Of a stretch of 34,935 nt of DNA, positions 26,078-33,695 are shown one piece after another (within the stretch, counting starts at the first letter, position 1; every line of letters starts with the position of its first letter). The notes beneath the pieces were generated by a model. The model was not told where the DNA came from. It saw only the letters and a program-made list of their open reading frames with translations, and searched no databases. The stretch spans positions 1-34,935 of the forward strand of contig SHXR01000048.1 in NCBI GenBank assembly GCA_009693235.1, given 5' to 3'. This stretch comes from Betaproteobacteria bacterium. Lineage in GTDB: Bacteria > Pseudomonadota > Gammaproteobacteria > Burkholderiales > SG8-39. Made by a program: the position numbers and the translations under genes.

Positions 26078-26976
26078 ACGCCCCCGATCACCTTAAAGCG
26101 GAAAAGGCCGCGCGCGAGGCCAATAAGCTCGACCGCAGGCTATGCCGGGCGGTGGGGCAGGCGATTGCCGACTTCGACATGATTCGCGCGGGCGATCGCG
26201 TGATGGTGTGCCTGTCAGGCGGCAAAGACAGCTACGGCATGCTCGACATCCTGCAAAAGCTGCGCGTGCGGGCGCCGATCGACTTCGACATCATCGCGGT
26301 CAACCTCGATCAGGGTCATCCGGGATTTCCCGAGCGTATCCTGCCAGATTACCTCACGAAGCAGGGCGTGCCCTTTCGCATCGAAAAGCAGGACACCTAT
26401 TCCATCGTGAAACGGGTGGTCCCGGAAGGCAAGACCATGTGCTCGCTATGTTCGCGCTTGCGACGCGGCGTGCTGTACCGGGTGGCGGGCGAACTAGGCG
26501 CGACGCGCATCGCACTTGGCCATCATCGCGACGACATCATGGAGACGTTCTTCCTCAATCTTTTTTTTGGTGGCAAGCTGAAAGCGATGCCGCCCAAGTT
26601 GGTTTCCGATGACGGTCGTCATGTGGTGATTAGGCCGCTCGCCTATGTGAAGGAAGCCGATCTCGAGCAATACGCCACCCTGCGCGCGTTCCCGATCATC
26701 CCGTGTGATCTCTGCGGCACGCAGGATATGCTGCAACGTAAGCAAGTGAAGGCGATGCTGCGCGATTGGGAGAAGCGCTTTCCCGGTCGCGTGGAATCGA
26801 TCTTTCGGAGCATGCAGAACGTGCGCGGTTCGCATCTGCTCGATCGCTCGTTGTTCGATTTCGTCCATCTTGCACCGACCGGCGTGCCGGACCCCGAGGG
26901 CGACCATGCGTTTGATAGCGAGCCATGCGAAGCGCCGTCTGAGCGCGCCTTCCCAATTCCAGTGACGGTTCGATAG
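26074..26976 (+). CDS. ttcA: tRNA 2-thiocytidine(32) synthetase TtcA
   Basis: From the ATG at 26074, which overlaps the preceding stop (ATGA), the protein has 300 residues, as expected. The PP-loop ATP-binding motif SGGKDS is at 48-53. The cysteines that bind the iron-sulfur cluster and carry sulfur are visible at C123 and C126 in MCSLC and C211/C214 in [19 protein letters not shown] is typical of TtcA. The enzyme activates C32 of certain tRNAs with ATP and replaces the oxygen by sulfur. It ends the folM operon; a promoter region for the next gene follows. Confidence 0.96.
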   Translation: MNAPDHLKAEKAAREANKLDRRLCRAVGQAIADFDMIRAGDRVMVCLSGGKDSYGMLDILQKLRVRAPIDFDIIAVNLDQGHPGFPERILPDYLTKQGVPFRIEKQDTYSIVKRVVPEGKTMCSLCSRLRRGVLYRVAGELGATRIALGHHRDDIMETFFLNLFFGGKLKAMPPKLVSDDGRHVVIRPLAYVKEADLEQYATLRAFPIIPCDLCGTQDMLQRKQVKAMLRDWEKRFPGRVESIFRSMQNVRGSHLLDRSLFDFVHLAPTGVPDPEGDHAFDSEPCEAPSERAFPIPVTVR

Positions 26977-27091
26977 CCGGTTCGGCGGGCGTCGGGCGTT
27001 CCGGACGGCGTCTGCAAGCCACGCGTGGCGGCCGGTAATCGCCCGCCCGAGCACGAAATTCACGGATTGGAACAAATTGGTTTGCCAGATC

Positions 27092-27115
27092 TATATTGTC
27101 AAAGTAATTTTGACA
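27092..27115. promoter_or_regulatory. Promoter -10 with overlapping palindromic operator
   Basis: TATATT at 27092-27097 is a good -10 box, and TGTCAAA-GTAAT-TTTGACA at 27097-27115 is a perfect 7-5-7 inverted repeat that begins at its last base and would cover the transcription start. The best -35 (TTGGAA, 27067-27072) is weak and 19 bases away, so the promoter may need an activator or be weak. The site lies 32 bases before the HTH start, consistent with autoregulation by that protein; this is inference. Confidence 0.55.
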
Positions 27116-27146
27116 TGTTAGGCTTGCTGCACCCTTGAAGGATGCC

Positions 27147-27410
27147 ATGCCCAACGTCCCTGATCGTCTTATCTCGTTGTTCGGCTCCCAGGCCGAGGTC
27201 GCTCGCCGCCTGCGGATCGACCGGGCAGTGATCAGCCATTGGGTGAAATGCGGTTATGTCCCCGCACGGTGGTCGATGGAAGTCCAGTCGGTATCCGGCG
27301 GACAGATCGGCGCTGATGAGGTATTGCGGGAAGCCACGCTCGCCAAGCCCATCCGGCTGAAATCGCGTGCCGACGATGATTCAGTTTCTGCTAACCAGGA
27401 AGGACTCGCT
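27147..27410 (+). CDS. YdaS/Cro-like helix-turn-helix module, in frame with downstream aminotransferase
   Basis: The ATG at 27147 follows GAAGG and starts an 88-residue segment: MPNVPDRLISLFGSQAEVAR, then RLRIDRAVISHWVKCGYVPA, a clear helix-turn-helix like those of YdaS or Cro regulators, and SGGQIGADEVLREA. The tail (about 65-88) is polar and linker-like. The segment has no stop codon of its own; it runs in frame into the aminotransferase. It is either the N-terminal domain of a fused protein or a separate regulator whose stop was lost. A palindrome lies just upstream. The N-terminal match to HTH regulators is clear; its target is not known. Confidence 0.65.
27397..27404 (+). promoter_or_regulatory. 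Strong internal ribosome binding site for aminotransferase
   Basis: AGGAAGGA sits six bases before the ATG at 27411 inside the longer open frame. It supports independent translation of the aminotransferase. Confidence 0.7.
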
Positions 27411-28661
27411 ATGAACCAGTTTGCCCCCGCCAAGCGCATCACCTCTTTCCATCCGCCGCAGCGCACGCTGATGGGGCCTGGACCCACTGAGATTCATCCG
27501 CGTGTGCTCACCACCATGAGTCAACCGGCGATAGGCTATCTCGATCCGGTCTTCGTTGAGATGATGGAAGAACTGAAGTCGCTGCTTCGTTATACCTATC
27601 AGACCAAGAATCCACTCACCTTCCCGGTGTCGGGTCCAGGTTCAGTTGGGATGGAATATTGCTTCGTCAATCTCGTCGTGCCAGGCGACAAGGTGATCGT
27701 GGCCCGCAATGGCGTATTCGGCGGTCGCATGATTGAGAACGTTGAGCGCGCCGGCGGCAAGGCGGTTGTCGTCGAGAGCGAATGGGGCGAGCCGGTCGAT
27801 CCGAACAAGGTCGAAGAAGTCTTCAAGGCCAATCGTGATGCGCGTCTGTTTTCATTCGTTCATGCGGAAACCTCGACCGGCGTGCAATCGGATGCGAAGA
27901 CGCTGGTTGCATTGGCACACCAGTACGAGTCGCTCGCGATTGTCGATGCCGTCACCTCACTGGGTGGCTCGCCGCTCAAGGTCGACGAGTGGAATATCGA
28001 CGCGGTCTACTCGGCTAGCCAGAAATGTCTCTCCTGCACGCCGGGTCTGTCGCCGGTATCGTTTTCCGAGCGGGTGGTCGATTATGTGAAAGCACGCAAG
28101 GACAAGATCAAGAGCTGGTTCATGGACATGAACCTGTTGCTTGGTTACTGGGGCGCGACGACCCGCACTTACCATCACACGGCGCCGACCAATTCGCTGT
28201 TCGGCTTGCATGAGGCGCTGCTGCTCGTTCGCGAAGAAGGGCTCGAGAATTCGTGGGCTAGGCATGCCCGTCACCACTTGGCGCTGAAGGCGGGTCTGGA
28301 GGCAATGGGTCTGCAGTTTCTGGTGAAAGAAGCCTTCCGGCTCCCGCAGATGAATGCGGTCCGCATTCCTGAGTCGATCCAATCGAAAGACGCCGATATC
28401 CGCAAACGGCTGCTCAACGATTTCAATCTGGAGATCGGCGCCGGTCTGGGCCCGTTAGCAGGAAAGATCTGGCGGATCGGCACGATGGGCTACAGCTCCC
28501 GGCCGGAGAACGTCATGCTGTGTCTCTCGGCGCTCGGCTCGGTGCTGGACGACATCGGCTACAAGATTCACGTCGGCGATGCGGAGGCGGCTGCGCACCA
28601 GGCCTATGCCTCACTCCATGCGAAAGCGGCGCAAGCCAAGCAGCAAAAGAAAGCTGCGTAA
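27411..28661 (+). CDS. Class V aminotransferase: alanine/serine-glyoxylate aminotransferase
   Basis: The ATG at 27411 with a strong ribosome site gives 416 residues. The fold-type I, class V pattern is clear: LMGPGPTEIHPRV near the start, HAETSTG (151-157), VDAVTSLGG (178-186) and the PLP lysine K205 in SASQKCLS. This matches alanine-glyoxylate / serine-glyoxylate aminotransferases, which convert glyoxylate to glycine with alanine or serine as donor. Glyoxylate is also a product of ureidoglycolate breakdown in purine catabolism, which may connect it with the fdrA operon, though they are 17 kb apart. The C-terminal tail (KAAQAKQQKKAA) is basic and alanine-rich. The frame is open upstream to the HTH module. 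Confidence 0.9.
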   Translation: MNQFAPAKRITSFHPPQRTLMGPGPTEIHPRVLTTMSQPAIGYLDPVFVEMMEELKSLLRYTYQTKNPLTFPVSGPGSVGMEYCFVNLVVPGDKVIVARNGVFGGRMIENVERAGGKAVVVESEWGEPVDPNKVEEVFKANRDARLFSFVHAETSTGVQSDAKTLVALAHQYESLAIVDAVTSLGGSPLKVDEWNIDAVYSASQKCLSCTPGLSPVSFSERVVDYVKARKDKIKSWFMDMNLLLGYWGATTRTYHHTAPTNSLFGLHEALLLVREEGLENSWARHARHHLALKAGLEAMGLQFLVKEAFRLPQMNAVRIPESIQSKDADIRKRLLNDFNLEIGAGLGPLAGKIWRIGTMGYSSRPENVMLCLSALGSVLDDIGYKIHVGDAEAAAHQAYASLHAKAAQAKQQKKAA

Positions 28662-28680
28662 CGCTATTCGCCGGACCAAG

Positions 28681-28705
28681 GGCCACGCCTGCTTTCGGCG
28701 TGGCC
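28681..28705. terminator. Bidirectional terminator-like hairpin
   Basis: GGCCACGCC and GGCGTGGCC form a perfect 9-bp stem around a seven-base loop, 20 bases after the aminotransferase stop and 8 bases beyond the end of the converging alcohol dehydrogenase gene. Flanking AA and TT are short, so termination strength is uncertain. Confidence 0.65.
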
Positions 28706-28712
28706 TTCCGTG

Positions 28713-29764
28713 CTACATCTTCAGCACTACCCGCCCGACGATCTTGCCATCCTTCAGCTCTTGAAGAGAGCGCTCGACTTGATCGAGGCTGCGCGTCTCG
28801 ATCGGGATCGATTTCAATTTGCCGGCACGGGCGAGCGCGACGACTTCCTTGAGTTCGGCAACGGTGCCCACGTACGAGCCTTGAATGGCAATACAGCGCT
28901 GCGCCATCGGCACCAGGCTCACCGGTATCTCGCCGCCGAATAAGCCGCATACGACGTACTTGCCGCCTTTGCGCAGCGATGCCACACCGAGCGTTGCCGT
29001 TTCGGTGGCGCCAACGAGATCAATCACGGCTTGGGTGCCGCCGCCCGACATCTTCTGGAGCTTGGCGAGCGCTTCTTTGTCGCGCGAATCGATCACGGCG
29101 ATCGCACCTGCTGCTTTGGCGGCATCGGTTTCGCGGCATCAATATCGACCGCCACTACGTTGCGATGCCCAAGCGCTTTCAGGATCGCAATGCATTGCAG
29201 GCCAAGGCCACCCGCGTCGATCACCACAACCCAATCGTCCGCGTCAAACGGGCCGGCTCGCTTGATCGCACCTTAGGTGGTGAGTCCGGAGCAGGCGAGC
29301 GTCGCGGCAAATGCGGGCTCCACACCGGCCACATCGACCAGATAGCGTGGATGCGGAACGATCAGGTAATCGGCGTAGCCACCGGGGCGTCCAACGCCCA
29401 TGAAGCGTGGCGCCATGCAAAGATTGTCGTTGCCGGTATTGCACTTCGCGCAGTTGCCGCAGCCGGTCCAGGGACAGACGAGACGATCCTGTCCGATCGG
29501 CACCACGCCCGCATCAGACCCCGCGGCCATAACCGTTCCCAAAGGCTCATGGCCCATGGTAATTGGCGGCTTCATGCCGCGATCGGTCATGTAAAAGCGC
29601 TTGCCGCCACCCAACTCGAAGTAACCGTCCCGGATGTGCACATCGCTATGGCAGACGCCGGAGTACTTGAGCTTGATGAGCACTTCGGTGCCGGTGGGCT
29701 GTGGCGTTTCTCGCATTGCGCGTTGCAACGGCTTACCCCAATCAACCACTTCGTAGCTTTCCAT
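28713..29764 (-). pseudogene. Zinc-dependent alcohol dehydrogenase, stop and frameshift
   Basis: The N-terminal 163 residues match medium-chain alcohol dehydrogenases: catalytic zinc ligands C38 (GVCHSD) and H72 (GHEP), and the structural zinc cluster C102, C105, C108, C116 (CGNCAKCNTGNDNLC). A TAA at 29273-29275 (minus strand) then replaces the Tyr of the usual CSGLTAY. Reading on, the NAD fold (VVVIDAGGLGLQ; family usually VVIGAGGLG) leads to a one-base deletion at about 29126-29131 in DIDAAK-DAAKAAGA, after which the rest reads in another frame to KIVGRVVLKM. The product would be a truncated, inactive enzyme. Two lesions make a real pseudogene more plausible than a single error. Confidence 0.88.
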
Positions 29765-29884
29765 TGCGGTGTCTCCAGTCGATGCGTGCCCAATTCTAAT
29801 CGCGATGACATCAAGCGAGGCATTTGCACTCCGCGTGTCGCCCGATGCGGCCGATGAGGCTGCATGGTCGCAGAGGAGAACGGC

Positions 29885-30184
29885 ATGAACCCACGTGGCG
29901 AACGCATCGCATGTATGGTTGAAACGGTCGATGGGGCTCGCGGTGTGTATTCGGTGTTCGCCGGATCAGAACCGCAATCGATTGATCGCGTCGATCCGGT
30001 GGAATGGGGCCCCACGAAACCAATCGGGCCCGTCAAGCAAGCCATGTTCAGCGTCATCGCCGAAATGGGCATGACCGAACAAATCATCCGCATCACTGGG
30101 TCGGAATGGACGGCCCGGTGCGCCATCGTACGACGTCCTGCCTTCCTTCAGGCCATCGATGGAATTGGTTGCAGATCTGGTTGA
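29885..30184 (+). CDS. Hypothetical protein, 99 residues
   Basis: The ATG at 29885 is preceded by AGAGGAG at a suitable distance. The product begins MNPRGERIACMVETVDGARG and has no membrane segment, signal peptide or motif that I recognise. Its stop lies inside the next gene, giving a 26-base overlap with the GGDEF-like gene, so the two are probably cotranscribed and may work together. It could be a small partner of that membrane protein; this is only suggested by position. Confidence 0.5.
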   Translation: MNPRGERIACMVETVDGARGVYSVFAGSEPQSIDRVDPVEWGPTKPIGPVKQAMFSVIAEMGMTEQIIRITGSEWTARCAIVRRPAFLQAIDGIGCRSG

Positions 30185-30884
30185 ACGCGTCAGTGCACGC
30201 AGCGATCGGGCCGCCGTGTTGGCCGCGAGTGCCGGTGACTATGCTGGGATCTGGAAGGTTGTGTGTGTGGTAACGATCGCGCTGCTGGCGGCGATATTTG
30301 GCGTGATCAATGCGCGGACCATTCTGCAACGGGTCGGCCTGATGAGCGGGCTCGTTCCGTTTGCAGGTGTCGATCAACACACTGCGTTGGCCAATCGCCG
30401 CCGCTTTGATGAAGAGTGTCCGTTGGCGTTGGAGCGCGCCCGTCGAACGGAGCGTGAGGTTTCGGTGGCGATGATCAATTTGGACAATTTCGACGCGATC
30501 AGCGATAGCAATGGCCATTGGGCGGGGGATCGGCTGCTGGCGGCGACTGCCGCGTCAATTTCCTCGCGCTTGCGGGAAGGCGACCTGATCGCCCAATATG
30601 GCCCGGAGAAATTCGCCATCATCCTGCATGGATGCAGTGCCGATGCCGCGCGCGAAATTATCGATCGCGTTCGGGAGCTCGTTCCCGATGGGCTCACGTT
30701 TTCCGCCGGTGTCACGGTGTCCGACGGTCATGAAGATGTCGCCATGACCTTGGCGCGCGCGAACCAAGCCTTGGATGCCGCCAAACACGCGGGTTGCAAT
30801 CGCGCCGTCATCATGCGCCGTGATGCAACCGTCGAGCTACACCGCGACACCGATATGCCGTTCGTCGTGGTGCGACGGGGTTAG
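30159..30884 (+). CDS. Membrane-anchored GGDEF-like protein with degenerate active site
   Basis: The 241-residue protein has a short N-terminal part, one membrane segment (about 31-51, WKVVCVVTIALLAAIFGVIN), and a GGDEF-type domain from about 70: DQHTALANRRRF, INLDNFDAISDSNGHWAGDRLL and LIAQYGPEKFAII. The signature loop is GPEKF (148-152) in place of GG[DE]EF, so diguanylate cyclase activity is not expected. The upstream metal-binding Asp in NLDNFD is kept. Such degenerate domains may bind GTP or c-di-GMP or act by protein contacts. The start ATG overlaps the preceding small gene by 26 bases. No EAL domain is attached. Confidence 0.8.
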   Translation: MELVADLVERVSARSDRAAVLAASAGDYAGIWKVVCVVTIALLAAIFGVINARTILQRVGLMSGLVPFAGVDQHTALANRRRFDEECPLALERARRTEREVSVAMINLDNFDAISDSNGHWAGDRLLAATAASISSRLREGDLIAQYGPEKFAIILHGCSADAAREIIDRVRELVPDGLTFSAGVTVSDGHEDVAMTLARANQALDAAKHAGCNRAVIMRRDATVELHRDTDMPFVVVRRG

Positions 30885-30911
30885 CATCGCGGCCGCGGTG
30901 ACGCGAACATC

Positions 30912-31874
30912 ATGTCAGCGCACCACCACCATTCGCCGCATGACCACCATGATCACCGTCATCACGAGCACCGCAGCACCCACGATCACCCCGCGCACGG
31001 CCCCGGACCCGGGCATCGTGCTTTCGCATGGAGTATCACGCTCAATCTTGTCCTGGTAACCGGCCAATTCGTATTCGGTGTGATGGCCGGTTCCCTTGCG
31101 CTGATTGCGGATGCGGGCCACAACCTCGCCGATGTCCTGGGACTTTTCATCACGTGGTTTGCCGCGGCAGCCGCGCGGTGCTTACCGACCCCGCGATTGA
31201 GTTACGGATTGCGTGCCACATCGATCTGGGCGGCCCTCATCAATGCCGGACTCATCCTCGTCACTTGCGGTGCCATTGCCTGGGAGGCCGTGCATCGATT
31301 CTCCGCGCCGCGCGAGGTTGCCGGTGATATCGTGATCTGGGTAGCGCTCGCCGGCGTAGTGATCAACGGACTATCAGCGCTCCTGTTTCATCGCTCGGCC
31401 GCCCACGACTTGAACGCAAAGGGTGCGTATCTGCACTTGATGAGCGATGCGGCCGTTTCGCTCGGTGTCGTCCTGGCCGGGATTGGCATTGTCCTCACGG
31501 GATGGTCCTGAATCGATCCGGCGATGAGTCTTCTCGTGGTCACGTTCATCGTGTTCGCGACATGGCGGTTGTTTCGTGAGTCGCTCAATTTGGCATTAGG
31601 CGGTGTGCCGCAGGGCGTCGATCCTGGCGAAGTCGGTGCGTTTCTCCGCTCGCATGCCGGCGTTACCGCCCTGCGTGACCTGCATGTGTGGGCAATGAGC
31701 ACCACCGAGGTTGCCTTGACGGCGCATCTGGTCATGCCGGTCGGGCATTCGGGCGATGAATTTCTCCGCGAGCTTTGTGAAGCCCTGGAAGCGCGCTTTG
31801 GCATTCATCATGCGACGATTCAGATCGAGCAGGGCGTGATCGAATGCCGTCTTGCCCCCGATCATGTAGTCTGA
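30912..31874 (+). pseudogene. Cation diffusion facilitator (zinc efflux, CzcD/ZitB-like) with in-frame TGA
   Basis: The protein opens with a histidine-rich cytoplasmic tail (13 His in the first 20 residues), then membrane segments with the CDF metal site H70 and D74 (DAGHNLAD) and H175 and D179 (HLMSDA), and ends with the cytoplasmic dimer domain (LHVWAMSTTEVALTAHLVMP). Such carriers exchange Zn or Cd for protons. A TGA at 31509-31511 interrupts it between TGWS and IDPAMSLLVV; relatives have Trp, so TGG to TGA explains it, and the frame continues intact to 31874. The truncated form would lose the last membrane segment and the dimer domain. Start ATG at 30912. Confidence 0.87.
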
Positions 31875-31899
31875 TCGTACGCGAACAAAGGGGACCGCT

Positions 31900-32754
31900 A
31901 TGCCGACCAGTCAATCGGAGCAACTCGCGGCGCAAATTGCCGGATTGATCGAACTCCGCTTCGGTGAATCGTGTCCGGTCGATGCAAAACTTCAGGGATT
32001 GGACGGCCTGTTCCGCATCGCCGACCATCGTGTCAAGCGCCACTACACCGACCAGCCGGTCACGCATGAATTGATTCGAATGTTTTGTGCGCTCGCGCTC
32101 TCGTCGCCATCAAAGAGCGATCTGCAACAGCGCGACATCGTGGTTCTGCATGATGCCAAGCAGCGCGCCCGCATCGCGAATTTTTTCCCCGGCGATCCGT
32201 GGATGGCCAAGGCGCCCGTCTTGCTCGTATTCTGCGGGAATAATCGCCGTCAGCGGCAATTGCATACCTGGCGCGGAATTCCCTTTGCCAATGACCATCT
32301 CGATCCGTTCTTCAATGCCGCCGTCGATGCCGCCATTGCGCTGGGCACATTTATCGCGGCCGCGGAAACGGTGGGGCTCGGCTGCTGTCCGATCAGCGTC
32401 ATTCGCAATCATGCCGAAGCAGTGAGTGACATCATCGGACTGCCCGATCACGTCTTTCCGGTTGCCGGCATGACGGTTGGTTGGCCTGCCCATCATCGCG
32501 AGATCAGCCTGCGCCTGCCGCTCAAGACGACTGTTCATATCGATCGCTTCGATGACGCCGCCGTACGCGAACAGGTCGAGGGGTATGACAAACGCCGTCA
32601 TTCGGTCCAACCAATCCGGCAGCAACGCGACGTCGCGGTACACGGCGAAGCGCAGGAATACGGTTGGTCGGAAGACAAAGCGCGCCAATACGCCAAGCCC
32701 GACCGCGCCGATTTCGGCGCCTATGTGCGTAGCCGTGGGTTCAAGCTGTACTGA
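31900..32754 (+). CDS. Nitroreductase family flavoprotein (NfsA/FRP-like)
   Basis: The 284-residue protein shows the nitroreductase pattern: VKRHYTDQPVTHELIRM near the N-terminus, ALSSPSKSDLQQRDIVVL (FMN-binding serine/asparagine region), FFNAAVDAAIALGTFIAAAE with AAETVGLGCCPI, and GLPDHVFPVAGMTVGWP. Members use FMN and NADPH to reduce nitro compounds, quinones or flavins. The C-terminal part (after about 210) with QEYGWSEDKARQYAKPDR is typical of the larger FRP/NfsA subgroup. A good ribosome site (AAGGGGA) precedes the ATG. It follows the CDF gene by 25 bases on the same strand. Confidence 0.85.
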   Translation: MPTSQSEQLAAQIAGLIELRFGESCPVDAKLQGLDGLFRIADHRVKRHYTDQPVTHELIRMFCALALSSPSKSDLQQRDIVVLHDAKQRARIANFFPGDPWMAKAPVLLVFCGNNRRQRQLHTWRGIPFANDHLDPFFNAAVDAAIALGTFIAAAETVGLGCCPISVIRNHAEAVSDIIGLPDHVFPVAGMTVGWPAHHREISLRLPLKTTVHIDRFDDAAVREQVEGYDKRRHSVQPIRQQRDVAVHGEAQEYGWSEDKARQYAKPDRADFGAYVRSRGFKLY

Positions 32755-32760
32755 GCTCGC

Positions 32761-33540
32761 TTAAACATCCTTGAACTTCGCCGCGCGCTTTTCCTGCATC
32801 GCCGCGATGCCTTCCTTGAGGTCGTCGGATTGTTGGCTGGCGATATAGGCGCTATCGATCGCTGCTGCATCCATTTCGCCACGTGCGATCGCATTCAAAT
32901 GGCGCTTCATGCTGCGAACGACGGCGGGCGCACCGGCGCTAAGCGACTCGACGATGGTAGTCACCCGTGCATCGAAATCGGCTGGGGCGACGAGCGCATC
33001 ATAGAACCCGCAGGCGTTCATCTCCTCGCAGGGGACGGGGTCACCAAGCAGGAAGAGACGCTTGGCGGCCGAAAGTCCAAGACGCTCGACATAGCGGCGC
33101 ATGGCACCCGAGTAGTAGTGCAGGCCGATCCGCATCGCGGGCATGACAAAACGTGAGCCGGTTACGCCCACTCTGAAGTCGCAGGCGAGCGCAAGATCGG
33201 TCGCCCCGCCATAGACGCTGCCATTCATTGCCGCGACCGTTGAAATCGGGAACGCCTCGATCGTGTCCATCAGCGCATCCCACTTGATCGAGTGATCGCT
33301 TGCGTCAAGCGCGATCAGTGCCTGCAAGGTGTAGCCCGAACTGAATGTCTTGGCACCGGTTCCGGTGAAGACAAGGGCGCGAATGCCAGGCGATTGTGCA
33401 ACGGCTGTAAGGTGGTCCCGCAGCACCGGAAGATCCGCCGGATCAATGCAGTTGTGCTCACGCGGTCGATTGAAGCGGATGGTGGCGCGCACCCCTTCGA
33501 TCGTTAGGATGGGCGAAGAGGAACCAAAAGCGTCCGACAT
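32761..33540 (-). CDS. Crotonase-family protein lacking catalytic glutamates
   Basis: The 259-residue protein has the crotonase fold motifs, with oxyanion-hole regions FSSGYTL (66-72) and NGSVYGGATDLALACD (106-121). At the place of the first catalytic Glu it has Asp115 (GGATDLA, usually GG..ELA), and where hydratases have PE it has PAMRIGL (A135). A standard hydratase reaction is therefore unlikely; isomerase, hydrolase or decarboxylase activity, or a noncatalytic role, remains possible. The C-terminus (EGIAAMQEKRAAKFKDV) is like that of enoyl-CoA hydratases. It converges with the nitroreductase gene, with six bases between them. Confidence 0.85.
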   Translation of the reverse strand: MSDAFGSSSPILTIEGVRATIRFNRPREHNCIDPADLPVLRDHLTAVAQSPGIRALVFTGTGAKTFSSGYTLQALIALDASDHSIKWDALMDTIEAFPISTVAAMNGSVYGGATDLALACDFRVGVTGSRFVMPAMRIGLHYYSGAMRRYVERLGLSAAKRLFLLGDPVPCEEMNACGFYDALVAPADFDARVTTIVESLSAGAPAVVRSMKRHLNAIARGEMDAAAIDSAYIASQQSDDLKEGIAAMQEKRAAKFKDV

Positions 33541-33629
33541 GAGAAGAGGCGCACATCTTGTGATGAGATCAGGCCGATTATCAGCTATTCGATTCCTGAG
33601 CGGCGAGTTCTAAGGTAAAAGAAGAACGT

Positions 33630-33652
33630 ACGCGTTCGCCTGCGGAGCGCGT
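33630..33652. promoter_or_regulatory. Hairpin in leader of gcvT
   Basis: ACGCGTTC and GAGCGCGT can pair over 8 bp (one G-T pair) around a seven-base loop, 43 bases before the gcvT ATG. I looked for the conserved core of a glycine riboswitch in this leader and did not find it. Confidence 0.25.
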
Positions 33653-33695
33653 CGCCCGCATTACCTCGCGTACCTCGATCACATGAAAGGTGCCG

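Noticed and set aside
30912..31020. Short tandem repeat of CAC/CAT triplets as a DNA repeat or CRISPR-like array
   Set aside because: It encodes the histidine-rich N-terminal tail common in CDF zinc carriers; there is no regular repeat unit with spacers.
33541..33695. Glycine riboswitch ahead of gcvT
   Set aside because: The leader has a simple hairpin, but I could not find the paired conserved cores of the glycine aptamer.
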